NCBI GenBank assembly: GCA_008501655.1
Contig: QQUK01000148.1
Location: forward strand, 1 to 13,411
Direction of reading: 5' to 3'
DNA length: 13,411 nucleotides
From: Calditrichota bacterium
GTDB taxonomy: Bacteria > Zixibacteria > MSB-5A5 > GN15 > FEB-12
The notes under the pieces were generated by a model, which made no database searches, had not been told where the DNA came from, and saw only the letters and a list, made by a program, of their open reading frames with translations. Below are positions 7,258 through 13,133 of this stretch, one piece after another. The translations under genes and the position numbers were made by a program. The first letter of the stretch is position 1. Each line of letters begins with the position of its first letter.

Positions 7258-7285
7258 GAAGGCGAGGTCACGTGACCTCGCCTTC
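7258..7285. repeat. Perfect 28-bp palindrome just after ahcY
   Basis: The arms GAAGGCGAGGTCAC and GTGACCTCGCCTTC are exact reverse complements of 14 bp with no spacer. It lies 25 bp after the ahcY stop. No T-run follows (next bases GTCATTTATGG), so it is not a standard intrinsic terminator. It may cruciform, bind a dimeric protein, or protect the 3' end of the metK-ahcY transcript. Confidence 0.9.
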
Positions 7286-7365
7286 GTCATTTATGGTCGT
7301 TTTGAGCATATCGAAGAGTGTAACATTCGTCATTCTCAACTTGATTGGGAATCCAGAAATTGTAG

Positions 7366-7398
7366 GGCAGAACCCTTTAGTGGTTCTGCCTTTTTTTT
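7366..7398 (+). terminator. Rho-independent terminator of metK-ahcY
   Basis: GGCAGAACC (7366-7374) and GGTTCTGCC (7382-7390) form a perfect 9-bp stem with loop CTTTAGT, followed by eight T (7391-7398). It lies 134 nt after the ahcY stop. The hairpin is preceded by GTAG like other hairpins of the surrounding repeat family, so a repeat element may have been adopted as the terminator. Confidence 0.9.
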
Positions 7399-7474
7399 AA
7401 GTCTCCTTCGACTCCGCTCAGGGAGACTTGAAAAACAATCACTCCATACCCCTCTTAATAGAGAAGAGGAAATG

Positions 7475-7506
7475 GAACACACTTCGACAAGCTCAGTGTG
7501 ACTTAT
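7475..7506. repeat. 32-bp direct repeat, copy 1 (CTTCGACAAGCTCAG family)
   Basis: The 32 bases here are identical to those at 7768-7799. The unit contains CACACT/AGTGTG arms (6 bp) around TCGACAAGCTC. The identity stops exactly at both ends, so the copies look like a discrete unit. The same core in varied form occurs at 7406-7421, and reversed at 7303-7316. Confidence 0.9.
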
Positions 7507-7533
7507 TATAACTCATCATTGCGAGATATACTC

Positions 7534-7610
7534 GTAGCTCAAGAGCCCTGTGCTCTTGACGTTTTATCTCTGTCAGTTCACACCCGCTTCGCAGGCAGGA
7601 ACTGAGAGAA
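7534..7610. repeat. GTAG-hairpin repeat unit, copy 1
   Basis: The unit begins GTAG, then TCAAGAGC (7539-7546), loop CCTGT, GCTCTTGA (7552-7559), then TCAGTTC...GAACTGA around CACCCGC. It is closely matched by 8653-8731 in the same orientation, with scattered substitutions and a short indel. Confidence 0.85.
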
Positions 7611-7675
7611 CAATTATGACTGCAGACGAAGACGTCTGCAATGCACATAAATTTGAGATACTAAATTCTTATCTT

Positions 7676-7734
7676 GTCGGGTTTCTCGGTCTCAAAATCT
7701 ATCGATTTTGAGGCAACGGAACCCGACCTACGAA
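7676..7734. repeat. Nested double hairpin repeat, copy 1
   Basis: Outer arms GTCGGGTT (7676-7683) and AACCCGAC (7720-7727) enclose an inner 9-bp hairpin, CTCAAAATC (7691-7699) and GATTTTGAG (7704-7712), with loop TATC. The right half (7704-7734) recurs at 8746-8776 with two differences, so the second copy is a half unit. Confidence 0.85.
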
Positions 7735-7767
7735 AAACACCGACACACCGCCTACCCTTCGAATAGA

Positions 7768-7799
7768 GAACACACTTCGACAAGCTCAGTGTGACTTAT
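7768..7799. repeat. 32-bp direct repeat, copy 2 (CTTCGACAAGCTCAG family)
   Basis: Exact duplicate of 7475-7506, located 33 bp beyond the 3' end of the glycine-zipper gene, which ends at 7833 on the minus strand. The short 6-bp arms lack a T-run on either strand, so it is unlikely to be a strong terminator for that gene. Confidence 0.9.
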
Positions 7800-7832
7800 G
7801 AGAAATAGAACCCTAAAGGATAGACTGCAGGA

Positions 7833-8432
7833 TTAAAACCGTAATGCCAGTTTCAACCCGAGCTTATCATTGTATACCGGTTCGATCGAAACCTGAAATT
7901 GGTCGGCATCTGCGACTTCCCATTTATCTGTGCGGATGAACGATCCGATGACACCACCAACCAAACCGCCGGCTATACCAAATGCTAATCCAAAACCGAC
8001 AGCTGCTCCGATCCGTTCCGATGTTGTCGGGGGCTCGCATCCGCCGAAAACACAAATTTGAATAGGTCCTTCCACTAAACCAAGGATAGCTCCTCCAACA
8101 AAGCCGATTGTACCGCCATACTTAAAGCCGGTGCCAAAATTCATTTTTGTTTTGTTGCTGGTATACAATAGAGAGATATCTGATTGAGGTATTGTAAATA
8201 TCGAATCATTGGTACGAATGATAAAAGCATCTTCTAATCGTTCGAGATAGTGACCTGTATACTCGGCATACTTGTATTCAGAACGGCTTCGGCGTGTTGT
8301 TTCCTTTTCAGTTTTAGTTATAACTTTAATTTTACTGCCGGGGAGAATAACGGCACTTGAATCGAGATTATCAGCTGAGACTGAAGCAGTAAAAAAAGAT
8401 AAAATAATAAGGGGAATGAGATACAGACGCAT
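7833..8432 (-). CDS. Secreted glycine-zipper protein of unknown function
   Basis: A 199-residue protein with a clear Sec signal peptide (MRLYLIPLIILSFFTASVSA, cleavage after residue 20). A basic, strand-rich domain follows (about 30-92, GSKIKVITK ... YTGHYLERLEDAFIIRT ... IPQSDISLLY), then two glycine-zipper hydrophobic segments (99-121 and 141-166) separated by a loop with two cysteines (C127, C132). The C terminus ends LGLKLALRF, a terminal-Phe pattern like outer-membrane proteins. It probably sits in the envelope, perhaps at the outer membrane; the role is unknown. The ATG has GGAGG 8 nt upstream, and a good promoter lies just before it. It is a single-gene unit, flanked on both sides by related repeat mosaics in the same orientation. 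Confidence 0.8.
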   Translation of the reverse strand: MRLYLIPLIILSFFTASVSADNLDSSAVILPGSKIKVITKTEKETTRRSRSEYKYAEYTGHYLERLEDAFIIRTNDSIFTIPQSDISLLYTSNKTKMNFGTGFKYGGTIGFVGGAILGLVEGPIQICVFGGCEPPTTSERIGAAVGFGLAFGIAGGLVGGVIGSFIRTDKWEVADADQFQVSIEPVYNDKLGLKLALRF

Positions 8433-8462
8433 GGTACTACCTCCGCATAAATTGTTATGTAC

Positions 8463-8490
8463 AAGATAGAGGATACAGAGGAGATGTCAA
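8463..8490 (-). promoter_or_regulatory. Promoter of the glycine-zipper gene
   Basis: On the minus strand a consensus -35 TTGACA (8485-8490) and TATCTT (8463-8468) are separated by 16 bp; the predicted start lies near 8456, giving a leader of about 24 nt. The outer two bases of the -35 box coincide with the left end of the right repeat mosaic, so repeat insertion may have helped create it. Confidence 0.6.
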
Positions 8491-8652
8491 GTCCCCATCG
8501 ACTCCGCCTTTTAAAATTGTGCAAGGCAGACGTCCTCGTCTGCCGGTCATTTGACATGGCAATACTCTATTGCTACAAACACACCCCCTACCCCTCTTGA
8601 TAGAGGGGAGTCAGGATTATGATTTTTCTTTTTTCAAATATATCGTATACAT

Positions 8653-8731
8653 GTAGGTCAAGAGCCCTGCGCTCTTGACGTTTAATCTCTGTAAATTCAC
8701 ACCCGCCTCCGGTGTGCAGGAACTGACAGAA
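8653..8731. repeat. GTAG-hairpin repeat unit, copy 2
   Basis: GTAG is followed by GTCAAGAGC (8657-8665), loop CCTGC and GCTCTTGAC (8671-8679), a perfect 9-bp stem, and then the ACACCCGCC...GAACTGACAG part. It matches 7534-7610 in the same orientation, about 1.1 kb away across the glycine-zipper gene. Confidence 0.85.
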
Positions 8732-8777
8732 TGATGTAAACGATAGATTTTGAGTCAATGGAACCCGACCTACGAAC

Positions 8778-8807
8778 CTGGATTCCCCGATCAAGTCGGG
8801 GATGACG
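8778..8807. repeat. GATTCCCCGA..TCGGGGAT hairpin element
   Basis: CTGGATTCCCCGATCAAG is followed by TCGGGGATGACG. A 7-bp stem (8784-8790 with 8796-8802) has loop TCAAG. It is the inverted relative of 7328-7356, which has the same CTGGATTCCC...GAATGACG ends on the minus strand. Confidence 0.85.
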
Positions 8808-8830
8808 TATTTTAGGAATATCTAATTGTA

Positions 8831-9613
8831 CTACTTCCGCACCTTCATCGAAAACATCAGCGGGTATTTGGTCGGTCCTTCCGGTGGGTACCAGTAGTCA
8901 CCCTTGCGGACCCAGTTGCCTTTGACATCGTAATACCCCTTGTTGTATTCATTCAACTCAACAACGGTCAGTCCCGCTTTGACCATGGCGTTGACAAAAT
9001 CGGACAGCTTGTGCATCCACTCGACCGATTCCCCTTTGACTTTGTATTCCCGGTCGCAATAGTCGGGCCAGTTTGCTTCTTTGTAGGGACCTTTGTGAAA
9101 ATAATTAAACTCATCCCCCCACAAAAAGAGATCGGCTACCGGATGACCGTCAACGATAAAGAAAGTTCCGCCCGGTTTCAGATAGTGGGCAACGGTCTTT
9201 GCCCATTTGGTTAGATTCTCAAACCAGGGGTGGGTGCCGTGTGACATAAAAATAAAATCAAATTTTTTATCAATTTTACCAATCAGGTCATAGATATCAG
9301 AACGAACGAATTTTGCATCAGCCATCCCTGTCTGTTTTTTGAGTTTTTCGGCAAACTCAATAGATTTATCCGATATATCGACGCCGGTTACGTTGGCACC
9401 AAGCCGTCCCCATGATAACGTATCCATTCCGAATTGACACATCAGATGCAAAAGACTTTTGCCGTTGACATCACCGAGAGCATCCCGTTCAATTTTTTTG
9501 AGAGAATTCCAGCCGTTTAAAAATTCTTTGAGTTTATAATCGGGATGATTGTAATGTAGTTCAACGATCTCATTCCAGACATCACGATTCATTTCATTAT
9601 GTTTATCTGCCAT
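8831..9613 (-). CDS. Class I SAM-dependent methyltransferase
   Basis: A 260-residue cytosolic Rossmann-fold methyltransferase. The motif I region is LLHLMCQFGMDTLSWG (54-69), a variant of the usual D-x-G-x-G pattern that I know from a subfamily reading HLQCHFGQDTL. Next come VTGVDISDKSIEFAE (75-89, acidic residue for the SAM ribose), KFVRSDIYDL (101-110), FDFIFMSHGTHPWF (118-131) and LKPGGTFFIVDGHP (145-158). The C-terminal part is rich in Tyr and Trp and may bind substrate; the substrate cannot be told. It starts 3 nt after the stop of the lptG-like gene, with AAGGAAA as ribosome binding site, so it is the last gene of the lptF-lptG operon. That context hints at an envelope lipid or sugar substrate, which is only inference. 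Confidence 0.88.
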   Translation of the reverse strand: MADKHNEMNRDVWNEIVELHYNHPDYKLKEFLNGWNSLKKIERDALGDVNGKSLLHLMCQFGMDTLSWGRLGANVTGVDISDKSIEFAEKLKKQTGMADAKFVRSDIYDLIGKIDKKFDFIFMSHGTHPWFENLTKWAKTVAHYLKPGGTFFIVDGHPVADLFLWGDEFNYFHKGPYKEANWPDYCDREYKVKGESVEWMHKLSDFVNAMVKAGLTVVELNEYNKGYYDVKGNWVRKGDYWYPPEGPTKYPLMFSMKVRK

Positions 9614-9616
9614 TAT

Positions 9617-10705
9617 TTATTTCCTTGCTTTGATAAGTGCTATTACGCCTAATAAAAAGAACAGAGCGTTGACTCCCCAGACAGCGACATAGTCAGGAAC
9701 CCGCTCGTTATATCCGGCTGTTTGTAAAACTTTAAAAAGAACAAAATAGACCAGTGCAATTAATGCACCGACTGAAAAAGAGACAGCAATCCCGCCTTTG
9801 CGCGGATTGGCGGCAAACGGTATTGAAATCAGCATGACAATAAATGATGCCAGAGGATATGCATATTTAATCTGTAAGTCGATTGATTCCCGGATATGGG
9901 GACCGCCGGTTCGTTTCATCAGGGCGATATGTTCTTTTAACTCCTCAAGTCCCATATCCTCCGGTTTTCCAACCCGCTTTGCGAGGTCTTCGGGAGCTTC
10001 TTTTATTTCCGGAATCTTTAATGAGTCAAATTTGAAAAACTCACTCTGTGTTGAATCATCAAACAGCCGCATAACTCCATTACGGGCTATCCATTGATGG
10101 TTTGTAAAAGTAATACGTTCAGAGGTCACCAACTTTTTAAGTTTATTGTTTGCTGTATTATACAGTTTAAAATTTACTCCCTCCTGGCTTTTCACTTTAA
10201 ACATCGACATCGTGTAAAAATTTCCGGATGATATCTGCCTTGATATATTGGTGACATTTTCATAACTGTGCCTTGAACGGTTTTTTATTTCAAACTCTTT
10301 GATTTCATTCAGCCGTTGATTAGCCGGCGGGAAGATATATTCATTGTAATAAAAATGTCCTGCTGAAAGGAGCAAAACAACAAAGATTATCGGCGCTGTA
10401 ATCCGGTACAACGAAAGACCGGATGCTTTCATAGCAAGAATTTCATTTTTACGTGCTAAAAATGATAATGTAAACAGAGTCGTCAAAAGAATAAAAACCG
10501 GGAAGAATGATTTAATGACCCAGCCGCCAAAATAAAGATAATATTCGATAATCTGTTCAGTCGGGACTTCGTTATCAATAAAATGTCTGAGTAGTTCGAC
10601 TAAATTGATTACAATAATCATAAATCCGATTGATAACGTCACCACAGCAAGGGTCACAAAAAACAGACGGAGTAAATATCTGTCGAGTTTTTTAAACAGA
10701 AACAT
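9617..10705 (-). CDS. lptG: YjgP/YjgQ family permease, LptG-like
   Basis: A 362-residue inner-membrane protein matching the usual length of LptG (360 in E. coli). In that system LptF and LptG with the LptB ATPase dimer extract lipopolysaccharide from the inner membrane. Membrane helices are seen at about 12-36, 58-84 and 101-118. A periplasmic strand-rich domain (about 125-265) follows, and three helices lie near the C terminus, ending ALIKARK. The family hallmark NEILAMKASGLSLYRI spans 87-102. The ATG has GGAGG 12 nt upstream inside the end of the preceding gene, with a 3-nt gap. Second place in the operon agrees with LptG, but F and G are not cleanly told apart by sequence reading alone. 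Family is secure; the F/G label less so. Confidence 0.85.
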   Translation of the reverse strand: MFLFKKLDRYLLRLFFVTLAVVTLSIGFMIIVINLVELLRHFIDNEVPTEQIIEYYLYFGGWVIKSFFPVFILLTTLFTLSFLARKNEILAMKASGLSLYRITAPIIFVVLLLSAGHFYYNEYIFPPANQRLNEIKEFEIKNRSRHSYENVTNISRQISSGNFYTMSMFKVKSQEGVNFKLYNTANNKLKKLVTSERITFTNHQWIARNGVMRLFDDSTQSEFFKFDSLKIPEIKEAPEDLAKRVGKPEDMGLEELKEHIALMKRTGGPHIRESIDLQIKYAYPLASFIVMLISIPFAANPRKGGIAVSFSVGALIALVYFVLFKVLQTAGYNERVPDYVAVWGVNALFFLLGVIALIKARK

Positions 10706-10708
10706 CGG

Positions 10709-12034
10709 TTATTTTTTCCTCCGGAACCATGAGAATATCGGTTTTTCGGTGACAACCAGATACAGGAGATACAACCCGATGGCACCTATAATAAAGTTGG
10801 CAATCCACATCGCCCAGAACGGCGACATAATCTGCCGGTCGGCGATATCCTCACCGACAATCAACGACGCCCAGTAAAAAACAAAGAGGGTAATCGAAAT
10901 TGTAATCGCTACACCCATCCCTTTTTTCTTTGTCAGAATACCCAGCGGTGCACCGATGAGAATAAATGCGATGATAGCAAACGGTATAGAATATTTTTTG
11001 TAAATCTCAATCTTAAATTTTGCCATATTCCCTTTGGCGCGTTTAATATTTTTCATCGAACGGTCATAGGTGTTGCTGAGATTGTTAACGGAATTTTTCA
11101 CATAGATCAATGCAGCACTGTCCGGGTCTGATACTTCACTTTTATATACAAATGAATCAGCAAAAAGATAGTCGGCATGTTCTTCAAGCCTGGTACTGAT
11201 ATTGTTCCGATTCGGTTTCAACTGCTCGGCTGAGGTTACAACCCGATCCTGCATATCAGAAATCGACATCTCCCGGTCATAACGATGCTGCGATTCTTTT
11301 CTTTCAAGTTCCGAACCGGTACCGGTGATATTTATTACCTGTTCTTTGAATTCAACTTTTCTGTAATTGTTTATATCTTCTGCATCGAGAGAATGAATCT
11401 CACCGTTGAATAAAGTAAACTGCATATTTTTGTTTCCGTCGGTCATCTTCAGAAAGCCGTTTTCAGCAATAATGATTTTTGGAGCCTCTGGTTGTTTTGT
11501 ATCGGTGATGCGGACATTTTTTACTTCCGATGTTTTATGATTGATTTCGTCGAGCAGAACCAGATAACCCGGAATATCGGAGATAAAAATCCCCGACCGG
11601 AAAACAAGGGTCGGACGCATAGCCGATATATCACCGCGGAGCTCTCTTGCCTTTTTATTTAAATCCGGGAGAATTTTATCGTTAAATTCAATCATGCCAT
11701 AGGTCAAAACACCTCCAGCCAACAAAACCGGAATGAGTATTCGAATCATATTGATACCGGATGCCTTGATAGCGATAATCTCAAAATCGGAGGTTAGCCG
11801 TCCGAATGCCATCAGCGTTGCAACAAGTGCTGACATTGGAACCGATAAGGCGAGCATCCAGGCCAGGTTCAGACCAAGCAGTTCCAGAGCGACCCAGAGT
11901 GAAATATCTTTATCCATAACCGAATCGGTAATCTTTGGTACATAGTCAATAACCAATAGGAATGTTATTGTAAAAAATGCAAAGAAAAACGGGGCAAAAT
12001 GTTCTTTTAGTATGTAGCGTGACAGTATTTTCAT
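10709..12034 (-). CDS. lptF: YjgP/YjgQ family permease, LptF-like, with extended periplasmic region
   Basis: A 441-residue inner-membrane permease subunit for lipopolysaccharide export. Helices are at about 11-33, 46-75 and 97-117, with the family motif EIIAIKASGINMIRIL at 85-100. A periplasmic domain follows and C-terminal helices lie at about 348-367, 373-393 and 405-427. It is about 75 residues longer than E. coli LptF. The extra length is a charged, Asn/Ser-rich, largely helical stretch (about 245-340) between the beta domain and helix 4. I chose the ATG at 12034 over an upstream TTG at 12073, because the family starts MKILSRYILKEH and because the upstream codons overlap the promoter. The lptG-like gene follows after 3 nt. 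The F rather than G label rests on gene order. Confidence 0.85.
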   Translation of the reverse strand: MKILSRYILKEHFAPFFFAFFTITFLLVIDYVPKITDSVMDKDISLWVALELLGLNLAWMLALSVPMSALVATLMAFGRLTSDFEIIAIKASGINMIRILIPVLLAGGVLTYGMIEFNDKILPDLNKKARELRGDISAMRPTLVFRSGIFISDIPGYLVLLDEINHKTSEVKNVRITDTKQPEAPKIIIAENGFLKMTDGNKNMQFTLFNGEIHSLDAEDINNYRKVEFKEQVINITGTGSELERKESQHRYDREMSISDMQDRVVTSAEQLKPNRNNISTRLEEHADYLFADSFVYKSEVSDPDSAALIYVKNSVNNLSNTYDRSMKNIKRAKGNMAKFKIEIYKKYSIPFAIIAFILIGAPLGILTKKKGMGVAITISITLFVFYWASLIVGEDIADRQIMSPFWAMWIANFIIGAIGLYLLYLVVTEKPIFSWFRRKK

Positions 12035-12044
12035 CAATTGTTCC

Positions 12045-12073
12045 AATATACAGCTTATACACCTAAGTCTCAA
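12045..12073 (-). promoter_or_regulatory. Promoter of the lptF-lptG-methyltransferase operon
   Basis: On the minus strand TTGAGA (12068-12073) and TATATT (12045-12050) are separated by 17 bp. The -10 box is only 10 nt before the ATG, so the predicted leader is about 4 nt. GGAA precedes the ATG but would lie upstream of the predicted transcription start. Confidence 0.55.
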
Positions 12074-12116
12074 GATAACAATAGATTAATTTCAAATTCC
12101 AGATAAAAATATTCTG

Positions 12117-12146
12117 TTGCTCTCTTTTGAATTTTTCATTTATATT
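12117..12146 (+). promoter_or_regulatory. Promoter of the YhaM-like gene, placed for a leaderless mRNA
   Basis: TATATT (12141-12146) is followed by exactly six bases and then the ATG at 12153, as in the promoter at 1168. A weak -35 TTGCTC (12117-12122) lies 18 bp upstream. No clear Shine-Dalgarno sequence precedes the ATG. Confidence 0.5.
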
Positions 12147-12152
12147 AGAGCT

Positions 12153-13133
12153 ATGGCTGATAGTTCAAATATATCTGATAAAAAGATAGCTGACTACGAA
12201 ATCGGGGATATGATCACCTCGTTTTACTCAATCCGAAAAAAGAATATCCGGGAATATACTAAAGGGCAGTTTGTATCGCTTGAGTTAGGTGATTACTCCG
12301 GACGGATTAACGGTGTCCTCTGGGAGCCGGACCAGTTTGCATTAAATGAACTTGAGGAAGGGATGGTCGTCAAAGTCCGTGGTGTAATCGGAGAATACAA
12401 CAATAAAAAGCAGATGACGATAAACAGGCTCAGGTTGGCTGAGGAAAATGAATATACGATCGAGGATATCCTTCCTTTTTCCCGGCAGACTGATGAAGAA
12501 CGAAAAGGCCGGATATTTGCACTCACAGACAAAATTGAGAATTCTTATATCAAAAAACTGGTCGAATCATTCTGGGAAGATGAAGATTTCCTTATAAAAT
12601 TTCTCAAAGCTCCGGCCGGAAAACTCTGGCATCATTCTTATATTGGCGGACTATCGGAACATTCAGCAAATGTCACCGAACTTGCCCTGCGTGTTTCGCA
12701 TGGTTATGATTTTCTTGACCGTGATATGCTTATCTTTGGAGGTCTGTTTCATGATGCCGGTAAAATCGACACATATTCTACAACGACTAATATTGACTAT
12801 ACCGACGAAGGGCGACTGGTCGGACATATCTGTCTTGCCGATGTATGGATTTGTGAGCGGGCAAAGGAGATTGAGAATTTTCCAGAAAAACTCCTCATGA
12901 AACTTCGCCATATGGTCCTGTCCCATCAAGGGGAACTTGAGTATGCAACTCCGGTCGTTCCACAAATGCCGGAAGCGTTTGTACTTTACTACTGTGATGA
13001 GATTGATTCCAAGATGGGTGCTATCGAACGGATTCGGGAACGGTTTGACGGTAAAGGATGGTCAGATTATGTCAATCTCATCGGCCGTTATCTCTATTTT
13101 GGTGAAAATGACCCGACCAAAGATGAAGAATGA
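12153..13133 (+). CDS. YhaM-like OB-fold/HD-domain 3'-5' exoribonuclease
   Basis: A 326-residue cytosolic protein combining an N-terminal OB-fold nucleic-acid binding domain (about 17-98, with GQFVSLELGDYSGRINGVLW and MVVKVRGVIGEYNNKKQMTI) and a metal-dependent HD phosphohydrolase domain (about 160-290). HD residues are visible at WHHSYIGGLSEH (159-170) and LFHDAGK (198-204), with a later histidine in MVLSHQGE. This is the layout of Bacillus YhaM (314 residues), a 3'-5' exonuclease of RNA and single-stranded DNA. The ATG at 12153 is preferred to an in-frame TTG at 12117, which lies in the promoter and would add a hydrophobic, non-family extension. It diverges from lptF, and its TGA overlaps the ATG of the next gene. 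Confidence 0.88.
   Translation: MADSSNISDKKIADYEIGDMITSFYSIRKKNIREYTKGQFVSLELGDYSGRINGVLWEPDQFALNELEEGMVVKVRGVIGEYNNKKQMTINRLRLAEENEYTIEDILPFSRQTDEERKGRIFALTDKIENSYIKKLVESFWEDEDFLIKFLKAPAGKLWHHSYIGGLSEHSANVTELALRVSHGYDFLDRDMLIFGGLFHDAGKIDTYSTTTNIDYTDEGRLVGHICLADVWICERAKEIENFPEKLLMKLRHMVLSHQGELEYATPVVPQMPEAFVLYYCDEIDSKMGAIERIRERFDGKGWSDYVNLIGRYLYFGENDPTKDEE

Larger units (their letters stand above)
7286..7832. repeat. Left mosaic of short palindromic intergenic repeats
   Basis: No credible gene is present in this stretch. It is tiled with hairpin modules. A TGAGC..TCGAAG unit (7303-7316) is the reverse of the CTTCGAC..GCTCAG units at 7406, 7482 and 7775. A GATTCCC-type hairpin on the minus strand is at 7328-7356, and the terminator hairpin is at 7366-7390. 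AAGTCTCC/GGAGACTT is at 7399-7429 and CCTCTT/AAGAGG at 7451-7469. A TCAAGAGC/GCTCTTGA unit covers 7534-7610, TGCAGACG/CGTCTGCA covers 7621-7640, and the nested GTCGGGTT/AACCCGAC unit covers 7676-7727. Several recur at 8489-8807. Confidence 0.85.
8489..8830. repeat. Right mosaic of short palindromic intergenic repeats
   Basis: No gene is supported here. Modules related to the left mosaic are AAGTCCCCATCGACTCCGC (8489-8507, compare 7399-7417), GGCAGACG/CGTCTGCC (8525-8544, compare 7621-7640), CCCCTCT/AGAGGGG (8591-8608, compare 7451-7469), the GTAG-hairpin unit (8653-8731), the half nested unit (8746-8776) and a GATTCCCC hairpin (8778-8807). The shared modules are on the same strand in both mosaics, except for the GATTCCC element, which is reversed. 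Confidence 0.85.

Noticed and set aside
6066..7271. A 401-codon open frame antisense to ahcY
   Set aside because: It mirrors a highly conserved enzyme gene, its translation is rich in His, Cys, Phe and Asn with no domain sense, and it has no ribosome binding site or promoter.
7258..7285. Palindrome as the intrinsic terminator of ahcY
   Set aside because: No T-run follows; a canonical hairpin with eight T exists at 7366-7398.
7256..7501. An 81-codon frame reading through the post-ahcY region
   Set aside because: It starts at a TTG, crosses the perfect palindrome, the terminator and repeat units, and its product only reflects repeat sequence.
7399..7799. Possible CRISPR-like array because of repeated units
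   Set aside because: Units differ in sequence, are unevenly spaced, are themselves hairpins, and no cas gene is present.
8588..8794. A 68-codon minus-strand frame in the right repeat mosaic
   Set aside because: It is composed of repeat modules and lacks a start signal.
9407..9454. Methyltransferase motif I lacking D-x-G-x-G taken as a sign of an inactive enzyme
   Set aside because: The HLxCxFGxDTL form is typical of a known subfamily of class I methyltransferases, and the other SAM motifs are intact.
12035..12073. Upstream TTG start adding 13 residues to LptF
   Set aside because: The family N terminus fits the ATG at 12034 and the extra codons coincide with the -35 and -10 boxes.
12117..12152. 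Upstream TTG start adding 12 residues to the YhaM-like protein
   Set aside because: The added residues overlap the promoter and form a hydrophobic stretch not expected before the OB-fold domain.
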